Source: Xanthomonas hortorum pv. pelargonii (lineage in GTDB: Bacteria > Pseudomonadota > Gammaproteobacteria > Xanthomonadales > Xanthomonadaceae). From it: a stretch of 64,000 nucleotides of DNA. The stretch covers positions 3,100,001-3,164,000 of the forward strand of contig NZ_CP098604.1 of assembly GCF_024499015.1 (NCBI RefSeq). Reading direction: 5' to 3'. Of the stretch, positions 8,732 to 16,257 are shown piece after piece (position 1 is the stretch's first letter; each line of letters opens with the position of its first letter). The notes beneath the pieces were generated by a model. It was given only the letters and a program-made list of their open reading frames with translations. It did not search any database and was not told the DNA's origin. Both the position numbers and the translations under genes were made by a program.

Positions 8732-10552
8732 ATGGCATACGCCTGTCCTCCAGTTCACCGCCATCGACGTGCGCCATTGGCCGCCGCGTTGCTATTGAGC
8801 CTGCTGCCGCTGCTGCCGCCGCATGCCGATGCTGCGCAGGTGCCGTGGCATTCGCGCAGCTTCAAATACGTCGCCGATCACAAGGATCTCAAGGAAGTGC
8901 TGCGCGACCTGTCCGCCAGCCAATCCATCACCACCTGGATTTCACCGGAAGTGACCGGCACGCTCAGTGGCAAGTTCGAGGCCAGCCCGCAGAAATTCCT
9001 CGACGATCTGTCTGCGACATTCGGCTTCGTCTGGTATTACGACGGTGCCGTGCTCAGGATCTGGGGCGCCAACGAAACCAAGAATGCAACCTTGAATCTG
9101 GGCGCCGCGTCGACCAGTGCGCTGCGCGATGCGCTTGCGCGCATGCGGCTGGACGATCCGCGTTTTCCGGTCCGTTACGACGAGGCGGCGCACGTGGCGG
9201 TGGTGTCCGGCCCGCCGGGTTATGTGGATACCGTCACCGCAATCGCCAAGCAGGTCGAGCAGGGCGCACGCCAACGCGACGCCACCGAAGTGCAGGTATT
9301 TCAGCTGCATTACGCGCAGGCGGCCGATCACAGCACCCGCATCGGTGGGCAGGATGTCCAGGTGCCGGGCATGGCCAGCCTGTTGCGCAGCATGTACGGC
9401 GTGCGTGGCGCGCCCACGGCGGCGCTGCCCGGGCCGGGTGCGAATTTCGGGCGGGTGCAACCGATCGGCGGTGGCTCGTCCAACACCTTCGGCAACCCTG
9501 GTCAGGGTCAGAATGGCGGTGGCGGCAACACCGGCATTCTCGGATTGCCTGCGTCGTGGTTCGGCGGTGCCTCGCCGTCCGATCGCGTGCCGGTCAGCCC
9601 GCCGTTGCCGGGCAGTGGCGCCAATGCGCCGGCCAGCGTGTGGCCGGAGATGAGCCAGGCCCGCCGCGATGCGCCGCTGGCGGTGGACGCCGGCAGCGGC
9701 GGCGAGCAGGCTTCCGACGCGCCGGTGATCGAAGCCGACCCGCGCACCAACGCCATTCTCATCCGCGACCGCCCCGAGCGCATGGCCGCCTATGGCACCT
9801 TGATCCAGCAGCTCGACAACCGCCCCAAGTTGCTGCAGATCGATGCCACCATCATCGAGATCCGCGACGGTGCCATGCAGGATCTCGGCGTGGACTGGCG
9901 GTTCCACAGCCGGCGTGTGGATGTGCAGACCGGCGACGGGCGTGGTGGCCAGCTTGGCTACGATGGCAGCTTGAGCGGTGCAGCAGCAGCGGGTGCAACC
10001 GCGCCGTTGGGCGGCACGTTGACCGCTGTCCTTGGCGATGCAGGGCGTTACCTGATGACGCGCGTCTCGGCGCTCGAGCAGACCGACAAGGCCAAGATCG
10101 TGTCCACCCCGCAGGTGGCGACGCTGGACAACGTGGAAGCGGTGATGGATCACAAGCAACAGGCATTCGTGCGTGTCAGCGGTTACGCAGCCGCAGACCT
10201 CTACAACTTGTCCGCAGGTGTGTCGCTACGCGTATTGCCGAGTGTGGTGCCGGGCTCGCCAAACGGACAGATGCGCCTGGATGTGCGTATCGAAGACGGG
10301 CAGTTGGGCGCCAATACCGTCGATGGCATTCCCGTCATCACCTCCAGCGAGATCACCACCCAGGCATTCGTCAACGAGGGCCAGAGCCTGCTGATCGCCG
10401 GGTATGCCCAGGATACCGATCAGACCGATCTGAACAAGGTTCCCGGGCTGTCCAAGATTCCCCTGGTCGGCAACCTGTTCAAGCATCGCCAAAAGAGTGG
10501 CTCGCGGCTGCAGCGGTTGTTCTTGCTGACCCCGCATATCGTCTCACCCTGA
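8732..10552 (+). CDS. hrcC: HrcC, outer-membrane secretin
   Basis: This 606-residue secretin (SctC/YscC/GspD superfamily) forms the outer-membrane channel. It has an N-terminal signal peptide of about 35 residues (hydrophobic core AALLLSLLPLL), N0/N1 domains, a Gly/Asn/Pro-rich linker around residues 245-330, and the C-terminal beta-barrel domain ending in a typical secretin motif (VPGLSKIPLVGNLFKHR). The ATG at 8732 follows AGAGGGAACGCC and gives the family length. No PIP box is seen in the 180-base gap after hrcT, so it may be read through from the hrpB operon or use its own weak promoter. Confidence 0.96.
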   Translation: MAYACPPVHRHRRAPLAAALLLSLLPLLPPHADAAQVPWHSRSFKYVADHKDLKEVLRDLSASQSITTWISPEVTGTLSGKFEASPQKFLDDLSATFGFVWYYDGAVLRIWGANETKNATLNLGAASTSALRDALARMRLDDPRFPVRYDEAAHVAVVSGPPGYVDTVTAIAKQVEQGARQRDATEVQVFQLHYAQAADHSTRIGGQDVQVPGMASLLRSMYGVRGAPTAALPGPGANFGRVQPIGGGSSNTFGNPGQGQNGGGGNTGILGLPASWFGGASPSDRVPVSPPLPGSGANAPASVWPEMSQARRDAPLAVDAGSGGEQASDAPVIEADPRTNAILIRDRPERMAAYGTLIQQLDNRPKLLQIDATIIEIRDGAMQDLGVDWRFHSRRVDVQTGDGRGGQLGYDGSLSGAAAAGATAPLGGTLTAVLGDAGRYLMTRVSALEQTDKAKIVSTPQVATLDNVEAVMDHKQQAFVRVSGYAAADLYNLSAGVSLRVLPSVVPGSPNGQMRLDVRIEDGQLGANTVDGIPVITSSEITTQAFVNEGQSLLIAGYAQDTDQTDLNKVPGLSKIPLVGNLFKHRQKSGSRLQRLFLLTPHIVSP

Positions 10553-10976
10553 ACAACGCTTCGGGGTGTAGCCGATGCTGTGAGAACGTGCAGGCTGCCG
10601 CGTGGCGCGGCAGCCTGCACGCATTGCCAATCAGGCGTTGCCGCCCAGGCTGCTGTTGACCGAACCGCCCACCGCCCATGCCGGCGCCGCCCTGGTTCTG
10701 CATCAGCTGCATCACGATCTGCATCAGCATCTGCGTCAACGGACTCAGGCCTTCCTGTTGACCGTTCTGCGGTTGTTCGTTGCCACACTCCTGATTTGCA
10801 TCGCTGCCCTGGCTCTGTTGCAGCATCATCATGATGAACATGGCGAGCAACTGATCCAGCTGCTGCTCGGAGCCAGCCGAAGGCGACTGCTGGCTGGAGT
10901 CCTCGTGTTGCTGAGGCCCGATGCCCATCGTCTGCAGGTTGCCGATATTCGAAAAGTTGTTTCCGATAGAGTCCAT
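10479..10976 (-). CDS. hpa1: Hpa1/XopA harpin, frameshifted near its C-terminus
   Basis: This is a Gln/Met-rich, heat-stable harpin-type protein secreted by the Hrp system, which elicits plant responses and assists translocation. The start at 10976 gives MDSIGNNFSNIGNLQT, followed by helical segments such as LDQLLAMFIMMMLQQSQ. After Met100-Gly-Gly the reading frame changes at a GGG run (10668-10670). As read, translation continues through a terminator hairpin and antisense to the end of hrcC, giving 165 residues. Removing one G restores a Gly/Ser/Asn-rich tail of about a dozen residues and a stop at 10631-10633, giving 114 residues, which is what I recall for the X. campestris protein. Most of the functional part would survive either way. 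Confidence 0.85.
   Translation of the reverse strand: MDSIGNNFSNIGNLQTMGIGPQQHEDSSQQSPSAGSEQQLDQLLAMFIMMMLQQSQGSDANQECGNEQPQNGQQEGLSPLTQMLMQIVMQLMQNQGGAGMGGGRFGQQQPGRQRLIGNACRLPRHAAACTFSQHRLHPEALFRVRRYAGSARTTAAAASHSFGDA
10587..10621. terminator. Hairpin between convergent hrcC and hpa1
   Basis: A perfect 15-bp stem with a 5-base loop (GTGGC) lies between the two converging genes. No strong T-run follows on either side, so it may act as a bidirectional transcription stop or an mRNA-protecting hairpin. It lies just beyond the restored hpa1 stop. Confidence 0.7.
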
Positions 10977-11111
10977 GGTGATTCCCGTCTCATGTGGTTG
11001 AACTGGATACATCGCGGATTGCCGGAAGCTGCAACGGCAAGATCGCAACGGGGACGCTGCGCTGCCCCGAGCGCAAAGTAGAAGAGGCAACGGCGATGCA
11101 TCTGCCAGGAT

Positions 11112-11136
11112 GCGAAGGTGCGCTTTTGCTTGCGAA
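11112..11136 (-). promoter_or_regulatory. Perfect PIP box for hpa1
   Basis: On the minus strand, TTCGC-N15-TTCGC is followed 31 bases later by TACTTT (11075-11080), which matches YANNNT. It is about 135 bases upstream of the hpa1 start and is the expected HrpX-dependent promoter. Confidence 0.9.
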
Positions 11137-11202
11137 CGTGACTGCGTAAAACGCGGGAAAAACCCTGGAAAACAGCTGTGTTGCAACGCTGCGTGTTGTG
11201 AT

Positions 11203-11227
11203 TTCGTTTACGTCATAGACGCTTCGT
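11203..11227 (+). promoter_or_regulatory. Imperfect PIP box for hpa2
   Basis: It reads TTCGT-N15-TTCGT, with the final base changed in both half-sites, and TATGGT (YANNNT) lies 31 bases downstream at 11259-11264. The correct spacing of all three elements and the position upstream of hpa2 support a functional, perhaps weaker, HrpX site. Confidence 0.65.
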
Positions 11228-11351
11228 GCAGCGTGTGCATGCGGATGCACAGCACCGTTATGGTGTCGGGATCGAGCGGAGCGTCGGACCAACCGGGGGT
11301 GTGCGTCCACTCCGCTACGTTGCTGGAATGAACGACGATCAGGTGACAGAC

Positions 11352-11924
11352 ATGAAAGAGACCGATACGCCGACCACGTGTGCGTCTGTGCACGGCACGG
11401 ATGTCTGGCGTCAACTGTGTTGTGCCACGCTCTCGAGAAACATGCGCGTAGGCGCGCGATGGTGCGCGCTCCAGCCCAGGCATGCTGCCGCTCCTCGGCG
11501 ACGCGTGTTGATTGCGGCGGCGTTGCTGTGCGCCGCACCGCTCGCACGCGCAGACTGTTTTGAAGAAGCCGCCGGCTATCAACATGTCAATCCATGGGTG
11601 CTGCGTGCCATTGCGTGGCAGGAATCACGTGGCCGTGCCGACGCGATCCATCGCAACAACAACGGCACGATCGATTATGGAAAGATGCAGATCAATTCGA
11701 TCCATCTGCGGCGCCTTTCCAGTTACGGCATCTCCAGGGACGCGTTGATGCAGCCGTGCGTCAGCGTGTATGTCGCCGCCTGGCGGCTGCGCGAGATGAC
11801 TAATAAATATGGAAATACCTGGGCCGCTGTGGGCGCCTATCATTCCGAAACGCCCGCCGAGCGCGATAAATATGCGCATGCCATCCACGCGATTCTGACC
11901 AAGCGCGGCGTGGTTGCCGAGTAA
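11352..11924 (+). CDS. hpa2: Hpa2, secreted lytic transglycosylase
   Basis: Hpa2 is a lysozyme-like lytic transglycosylase (SLT/PilT family) that opens peptidoglycan for the Hrp apparatus and is needed for full virulence in relatives. The mature domain has the catalytic context WQESRG followed by KMQINS and the family stretch AVGAYHSETPAERDKYA. A signal peptide core (VLIAAALLCAAPLARA) lies just before the mature start DCFEEAAG. The start is uncertain. The ATG at 11352 follows AGGTGA and is chosen here; 11442 would give a shorter signal peptide and 11328 a longer one. Frames starting upstream of about 11270 precede the likely transcription start. Confidence 0.88.
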   Translation: MKETDTPTTCASVHGTDVWRQLCCATLSRNMRVGARWCALQPRHAAAPRRRVLIAAALLCAAPLARADCFEEAAGYQHVNPWVLRAIAWQESRGRADAIHRNNNGTIDYGKMQINSIHLRRLSSYGISRDALMQPCVSVYVAAWRLREMTNKYGNTWAAVGAYHSETPAERDKYAHAIHAILTKRGVVAE

Positions 11925-11976
11925 CGCTGCTGTGATCGCGGGAGCGCGTGTGGTGTAGCACATGGCATCAAGCCAG

Positions 11977-12002
11977 CCGCGCCCGCCTGGTGGCGGGCGC
12001 GG
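11977..12002. terminator. Hairpin terminator between hpa2 and the candidate effector gene
   Basis: A GC-rich stem of 11 bp (CCGCGCCCGCC with its complement) and a TGGT loop is followed on the plus strand by TGGTTTTG. It sits between convergent genes and may serve both. Confidence 0.65.
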
Positions 12003-12020
12003 TGGTTTTGATCGCTTTGC

Positions 12021-13622
12021 TTACTCAACCTGCGAGCGAGGCGCCTCGGCTGCGCGAACGGCCGCCTCGGCTTGCCAGGTGGCGCCGATGGTCTTGTATT
12101 GCATGCCGGCGACCACGCCGGACACCGTATTGGAGAGCAATCCGCTGCGTGTGGGCGACAACCCGAGCCACGCGCCAATCATGTTGATGGCGGTACCAAG
12201 CGCGATATTGGAATTGATGGCGGCCGTGCGTGCGACCGAATGATCCATGACCCGCTCATAATCCTCGCGCTTGCCCTTCCACTCGGGTTCCCAGATCTGC
12301 TGCGTCCCGGCTTCTTCGGCTTCGTGCTGGGTGACGTTGATCCAGTCCAGCGTCTCCAGGCCGACATTCAAGGCGGTGTTTACCGCCGATTGACGCAAGA
12401 TGACGCTGGTCGCCTCGCCTTGGGTGAAAGGCGAGTGCAGGCCGGCCCAGCGTTGCCGGGCCGCTGCAAAGTCCGGCGATGCCAGCTCGTTGGATGCCAA
12501 ATTGGTCAGGACGTTGGCCATGCCGTAAAACCTGCCGGCGCTGGTGATATGCGGATCGCTGATGCCGCCATTGGAGCGGTTGGGGTCGCGCATTCCCACC
12601 ATCTTGAAGGTTGCCTGGATGGTGTCGCGGGCTGCAGCATAGGCGGCGATCTTCAGATCGCTGGCCAGCAGCCTGGCCGCCATCTCCGGTTGGCCCGCTG
12701 ACTTGCCGGCCGCACCCACGGCGATGTTGCTCACGATGCCGGCCAGCGCGAGCCGGGTGACCAGATCCGAGTAATGTTGCTGCTCGGCTTTCTTGTGAGT
12801 GCGTTCGTCGTCGGACAATGCATCCCACTGTTCGAGACTGAGATTGTGGAAGCCTCGCGCAGCCGCGTCTGGATTGCGGTTCTCGCGGTTGCTTCGCAGC
12901 GTATGCAGCGCCATCTGCAGCGTGCCGGAGACTGCCTGCATGGCGACGACCGCTTCGGGCGGAAGCTGGCGAAGAACGGCAAACAACCCTTCGCCCAGCA
13001 ACTCACGCGCGAAGGTAGTCGGTCCCACCGAGCTGGCCTGGTGCACCAGATGCCCCAGCGCAGCGCCCAGGTATTGCTTGTCGACACTGATCGGCAGGAC
13101 GCCGCGCGCTGCAGCCGCCACTGCGGCGGCGGTCGGTCCAAGGACGGTGCGTACGCCACGCGCTGCGCCGGTTCCGATCGATGCAGCCAGCGCGCCCAGC
13201 CGCTCGGCGGTTGTGCTTGTGCTGGCTGCTGCCGCAGGTGCGGTGGTCGTTGCAGGTGTGTGCACCGGCGGGGCCGGTTGTTCGTGAAAGATTGGAGGCG
13301 TATCGGATGGTTCCAGGAAATTTCTGGTGCTGTGGAAGCGCTCGCTGCTGCTCTCTTCGTCGTGCAGCATCGACGCGTCCGCGGCATGCAGCAGCGGGCT
13401 CTCACCGGTGTGCTGGTTTCTGTCGGCAGCGCTGGCAGATCCTGTGTTGCGTTCCGGGTTGTCGCGTCGTCGGGACGATCTGGGAGCCAGGCGCGACAGT
13501 GCAGGGTTCGCCGCAGGTGTGGGCGTCTGGTTGCGCTGCTCTAGTGGCGGCATTTCGATCACAGGCTCTGCATTCGTCGATTGCGCTGGCTGGGAAGCAC
13601 TGGCTGAAGGGATCTTCGTCAC
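12021..13622 (-). CDS. Candidate type III effector, family not identified with confidence
   Basis: The product is 533 residues long. Residues 1 to about 140 are rich in Ser, Pro, Thr, Gln and Ala and look disordered, as in type III secretion signals; the rest is alpha-helical and Ala/Gly-rich, with mildly hydrophobic stretches (for example GIVSNIAVGAAG) but no clear catalytic motif. The GTG at 13622 follows GAGGA at good spacing; an ATG frame 29 codons upstream has no ribosome site. Its position at the edge of the hrp cluster and the N-terminus suggest an effector or secreted accessory protein. It reminds me of the XopF group, but I cannot confirm that. A TTCGA-N15-TTCGC element lies 244 bases upstream. 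Confidence 0.7.
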   Translation of the reverse strand: MTKIPSASASQPAQSTNAEPVIEMPPLEQRNQTPTPAANPALSRLAPRSSRRRDNPERNTGSASAADRNQHTGESPLLHAADASMLHDEESSSERFHSTRNFLEPSDTPPIFHEQPAPPVHTPATTTAPAAAASTSTTAERLGALAASIGTGAARGVRTVLGPTAAAVAAAARGVLPISVDKQYLGAALGHLVHQASSVGPTTFARELLGEGLFAVLRQLPPEAVVAMQAVSGTLQMALHTLRSNRENRNPDAAARGFHNLSLEQWDALSDDERTHKKAEQQHYSDLVTRLALAGIVSNIAVGAAGKSAGQPEMAARLLASDLKIAAYAAARDTIQATFKMVGMRDPNRSNGGISDPHITSAGRFYGMANVLTNLASNELASPDFAAARQRWAGLHSPFTQGEATSVILRQSAVNTALNVGLETLDWINVTQHEAEEAGTQQIWEPEWKGKREDYERVMDHSVARTAAINSNIALGTAINMIGAWLGLSPTRSGLLSNTVSGVVAGMQYKTIGATWQAEAAVRAAEAPRSQVE

Positions 13623-14218
13623 GGCATGTCCTCGCTGTGGTGGGAAAGGCGGCGTGCTGCCGCCCGGGCTTGCAGGGCTGCTGACGTGCGGCGTTGACGG
13701 CCGGCACATCGTTCGACGGACGCATGGCGTTGCCAGCCTCGATTGCAGCGCCGGGGTCGCTGGTGGCCGGGCGACGCGTCGATCGACGCGACAACGCGCT
13801 CCACGTGCGGCACGCAGACACGGTCTGGCGCACGTGCCGTCATCAACGGTCCGGGCAAATACAGTGCGAATTACTCAGCGTGCAATCGAAGTGCTCAGGT
13901 GTGCCCTGGCATTCATGGCCACCTTGTGTGGCATGCGTCATCGTCGTCAGTGACTCGAAAATGCCATCAAGCCGGAGACGCGCAACGCTTCAATTGCGAA
14001 ATGATCATTCCCCAACGGAATATGTCATTCGTTGTGCGGATGAAATGTGTCTGCTGTTGGGCGTGTCTTCGTCTACCCGAAGACAGCGTCGTGCGCGCAG
14101 CGACGACCACACTTGAGACGCGGCCTGGTTCGGGCAAGCAGCCCAGCCAGCTCAAGCAGTGATTTGGGGATCAGGTCGCGAAGCTGGTCGGTCGAGGTCC
14201 AATCGATGCACACGGCAT
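13623..14218. other. Non-coding stretch at the edge of the hrp cluster
   Basis: No convincing gene is seen. It contains the PIP-like element at 13866-13890 and an AT-richer segment around 13990-14060 compared with the neighbouring genes. It marks the boundary between the hrp region and ordinary chromosomal genes. Confidence 0.4.
13866..13890 (-). promoter_or_regulatory. PIP-like box upstream of the candidate effector gene
   Basis: On the minus strand it reads TTCGA-N15-TTCGC. No YANNNT element is found at the usual 30-32 base spacing, and it lies about 244 bases from the start codon, so the assignment is tentative. Confidence 0.35.
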
Positions 14219-14244
14219 AACGCCCGGCCATTCGGCCGGGCGTT
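14219..14244. terminator. Hairpin terminator downstream of the thioredoxin-like lipoprotein gene
   Basis: An 11-bp stem (AACGCCCGGCC with its complement) and an ATTC loop is followed on the plus strand by TTCC. It directly follows the minus-strand gene ending at 14251. The A-rich and T-rich flanks allow action in both directions. Confidence 0.65.
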
Positions 14245-14250
14245 TTCCTT

Positions 14251-15831
14251 TCAGCTCAGCCAGCTGCTGCACCCGCTGCTGTTCTTGCTGTCGCAACTGG
14301 CCTGCATTTTCTGCTGCAGCCGCGCCAGCACCGCGCTGCCTTCCCGATGATGCCGCGTGCTCCAAGTCTTGAGCGAAGTACCAAGCGCCTTGAGGTTTTG
14401 AAGGTTACGTCGACCGTATCGATCCGGCTGGCCTGCCAACTCGCCGATCACCTGTGCAGTGGCAGATTCGATGGCAGCGGTGTCCTGGGGGCTGAGCCGG
14501 ATCACCCCATTGGCATACCGCAGCGCCGACTCCACACGCATGACGGGGCCTTGGGAACCTTCGTAGGACTTTTTCAACCACGTCAGCGCTGTCTTGGGAT
14601 CGTTGCGTTTTTCGGCCAGATCGGCGAGGAACTGCATGTAGTGATAGGGCGTTTTGCTGCGTGTCAGTTCGCCCAGCAGCAGTTGTTCTGCACCGGCGGT
14701 ATCGCCTGTATCGTCCAGTAGTCCCGCGGCTCCGGTGATGACGGACTGTCGTTCTTCATCGGTCTTGGCCGTCTGCACCGCCCATTGCACGCGCTGGCGA
14801 ACGGTGTCGAGCACCGCTGCCGGCAGCGGCGGTTGCGGCTTCTTTGGCTCGCTACCCGGGGTTTGACCCTGTGCCAGGCGAGCGAGATCGATCTGCGTGG
14901 AGGCGGTGATCATCCGGTCCACGATCGGCAGGGTGGCGTCGGCATAGACCTTGTCCAGCGCCTGATTCAGCGCCAAGGACAGCGCCGCGCGCTCGCCTGG
15001 GTCGCTGGTGGACGCCACCACCAGGCGTGGGGCAAAACGACTCAGCTCGGTGCGGTTTGCGCGCACCTCCGACGGATCGGCCAAAACCGCCTTCAGCAAT
15101 GCCAGGTGCGCCGGGCTGGCAACCGGTGGCGTTGTTGCGATGGACAGCGCCAGCAGCGCGAACCTGCGCTGCAGCGCAGGCTGGGGTGCCGAGGCGGCCA
15201 AATGCGCAAGCACATCGCTTGCACTGCGCGTTTTCGACGGCTCGCGCGCCATGCCCCACCACTCGTAGCCGGCCAGCAAGGTCCAGTCGTCTGCGCGCAA
15301 TTCCTTCGGGGTCTTCAACGCCCGGTCGAGCAACTGCTCCGAGGTCATGGTCTGCGTGGCAGCCACCTGTAACGCGTCGGCCAGGCGGGCATTGTCGCTG
15401 TAGCCGGCCAGGCGCGTGATCAGGCTGCGATCCGAGCGCAGCACGATGATGGTTGGATACCCCTTGACGTTGAATTGATCGCCCCACTTCTGTGCATCTG
15501 CAAGGTCCACGTCCAGATGCACCGCCACGAATTTGCGCGTCAATTCGATAAAGGCGGGATCCTTGAACAAGGTGGCCTGAAGCTGGTTGCACGGTGGGCA
15601 CCAGACGGCGCCCCAATACAACATGAGCGGCTTGCCGCTTGCCTTGGCCTCGGCGAACGCGCCATCAACGTCGCCCTCGCGCCAGGCAATGCCGGCGTTG
15701 GCAGGAGTGGCCGCCGATTTGGTCTGTGCAGGCGGCGCTGGTGTGTCCGGCTTGCCGCAGCCGATCAGGGTTGCCAGCACGGCCAACAGCGCGATCGAGG
15801 ACGACGCAGGGCGTTGGAACGACAGCTTCAT
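14251..15831 (-). CDS. Thioredoxin-fold lipoprotein
   Basis: This 526-residue protein has a lipoprotein signal peptide with lipobox LIGC (Cys25), then a thioredoxin-like domain at about residues 40-155 with active site WCPPC and the cis-Pro region GYPTIIV. The remaining 370 residues are helical, with TPR-like character near the C-terminus (residues 350-450). It is probably anchored in the envelope and acts in thiol-disulfide exchange or protein folding; the substrate is unknown. The ATG at 15831 follows GGTGA; a GTG three codons upstream is less likely. Confidence 0.85.
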   Translation of the reverse strand: MKLSFQRPASSSIALLAVLATLIGCGKPDTPAPPAQTKSAATPANAGIAWREGDVDGAFAEAKASGKPLMLYWGAVWCPPCNQLQATLFKDPAFIELTRKFVAVHLDVDLADAQKWGDQFNVKGYPTIIVLRSDRSLITRLAGYSDNARLADALQVAATQTMTSEQLLDRALKTPKELRADDWTLLAGYEWWGMAREPSKTRSASDVLAHLAASAPQPALQRRFALLALSIATTPPVASPAHLALLKAVLADPSEVRANRTELSRFAPRLVVASTSDPGERAALSLALNQALDKVYADATLPIVDRMITASTQIDLARLAQGQTPGSEPKKPQPPLPAAVLDTVRQRVQWAVQTAKTDEERQSVITGAAGLLDDTGDTAGAEQLLLGELTRSKTPYHYMQFLADLAEKRNDPKTALTWLKKSYEGSQGPVMRVESALRYANGVIRLSPQDTAAIESATAQVIGELAGQPDRYGRRNLQNLKALGTSLKTWSTRHHREGSAVLARLQQKMQASCDSKNSSGCSSWLS

Positions 15832-16257
15832 GGGAATCACCGGACAAGAGCAGAGGAGGATCGAATGACCGAACGCGCGGCGTTGCGCCGACGACCGATG
15901 ACGCCACCATCTTTGTAGCCCTGCCGCCAGCCTGGCGGCGTGGTTGGATGCGAAATGGTGTTGGCGCCAGCGCAGCGGTACGAATCAACGTCTCGATGTC
16001 GCCGATGAGCGGCAGCGCAAGATCCGATTGCTTCAACGCATTCCACGGCCAAGACGGACGTTGTATCTCGTGGGTAAGGCTTCTCCATGGAACGGCCCAC
16101 GCAATCTTTCGCTGATGCCGTGACAGCGACGCGCTACACGGAAGTTGGTTGTTACCTGAACGGCACGGCAGCCGCATCGCCCTTACCTAATTCTGGCCTC
16201 AAGAAATGCCGATCACTGCCGTTAGCGCCAGTTCCTAACCAAACGGCAGAGGTCGCC
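15832..16257. other. Intergenic region between divergent genes
   Basis: No gene is supported here. It should carry the promoters of the thioredoxin lipoprotein gene and of the chemoreceptor gene. The only recognisable signal is the sigma-28-like element listed separately. Confidence 0.5.
16188..16215 (+). promoter_or_regulatory. Possible flagellar sigma-28 (FliA) promoter
   Basis: TAAT, 16 bases, then GCCGATCA resembles the flagellar-class promoter consensus TAAA-N15-GCCGATAA, with one mismatch in each element. It lies 43 bases upstream of a chemotaxis gene, the kind of gene this sigma factor usually controls. Confidence 0.45.

Noticed and set aside
8942..10159. 405-codon minus-strand frame within hrcC
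   Set aside because: Antisense shadow of the secretin gene in high-GC sequence.
10977..11186. Upstream extension of hpa1 to 11186
   Set aside because: It would start upstream of the PIP box and its -10 element, before transcription begins; the harpin N-terminus is at 10976.
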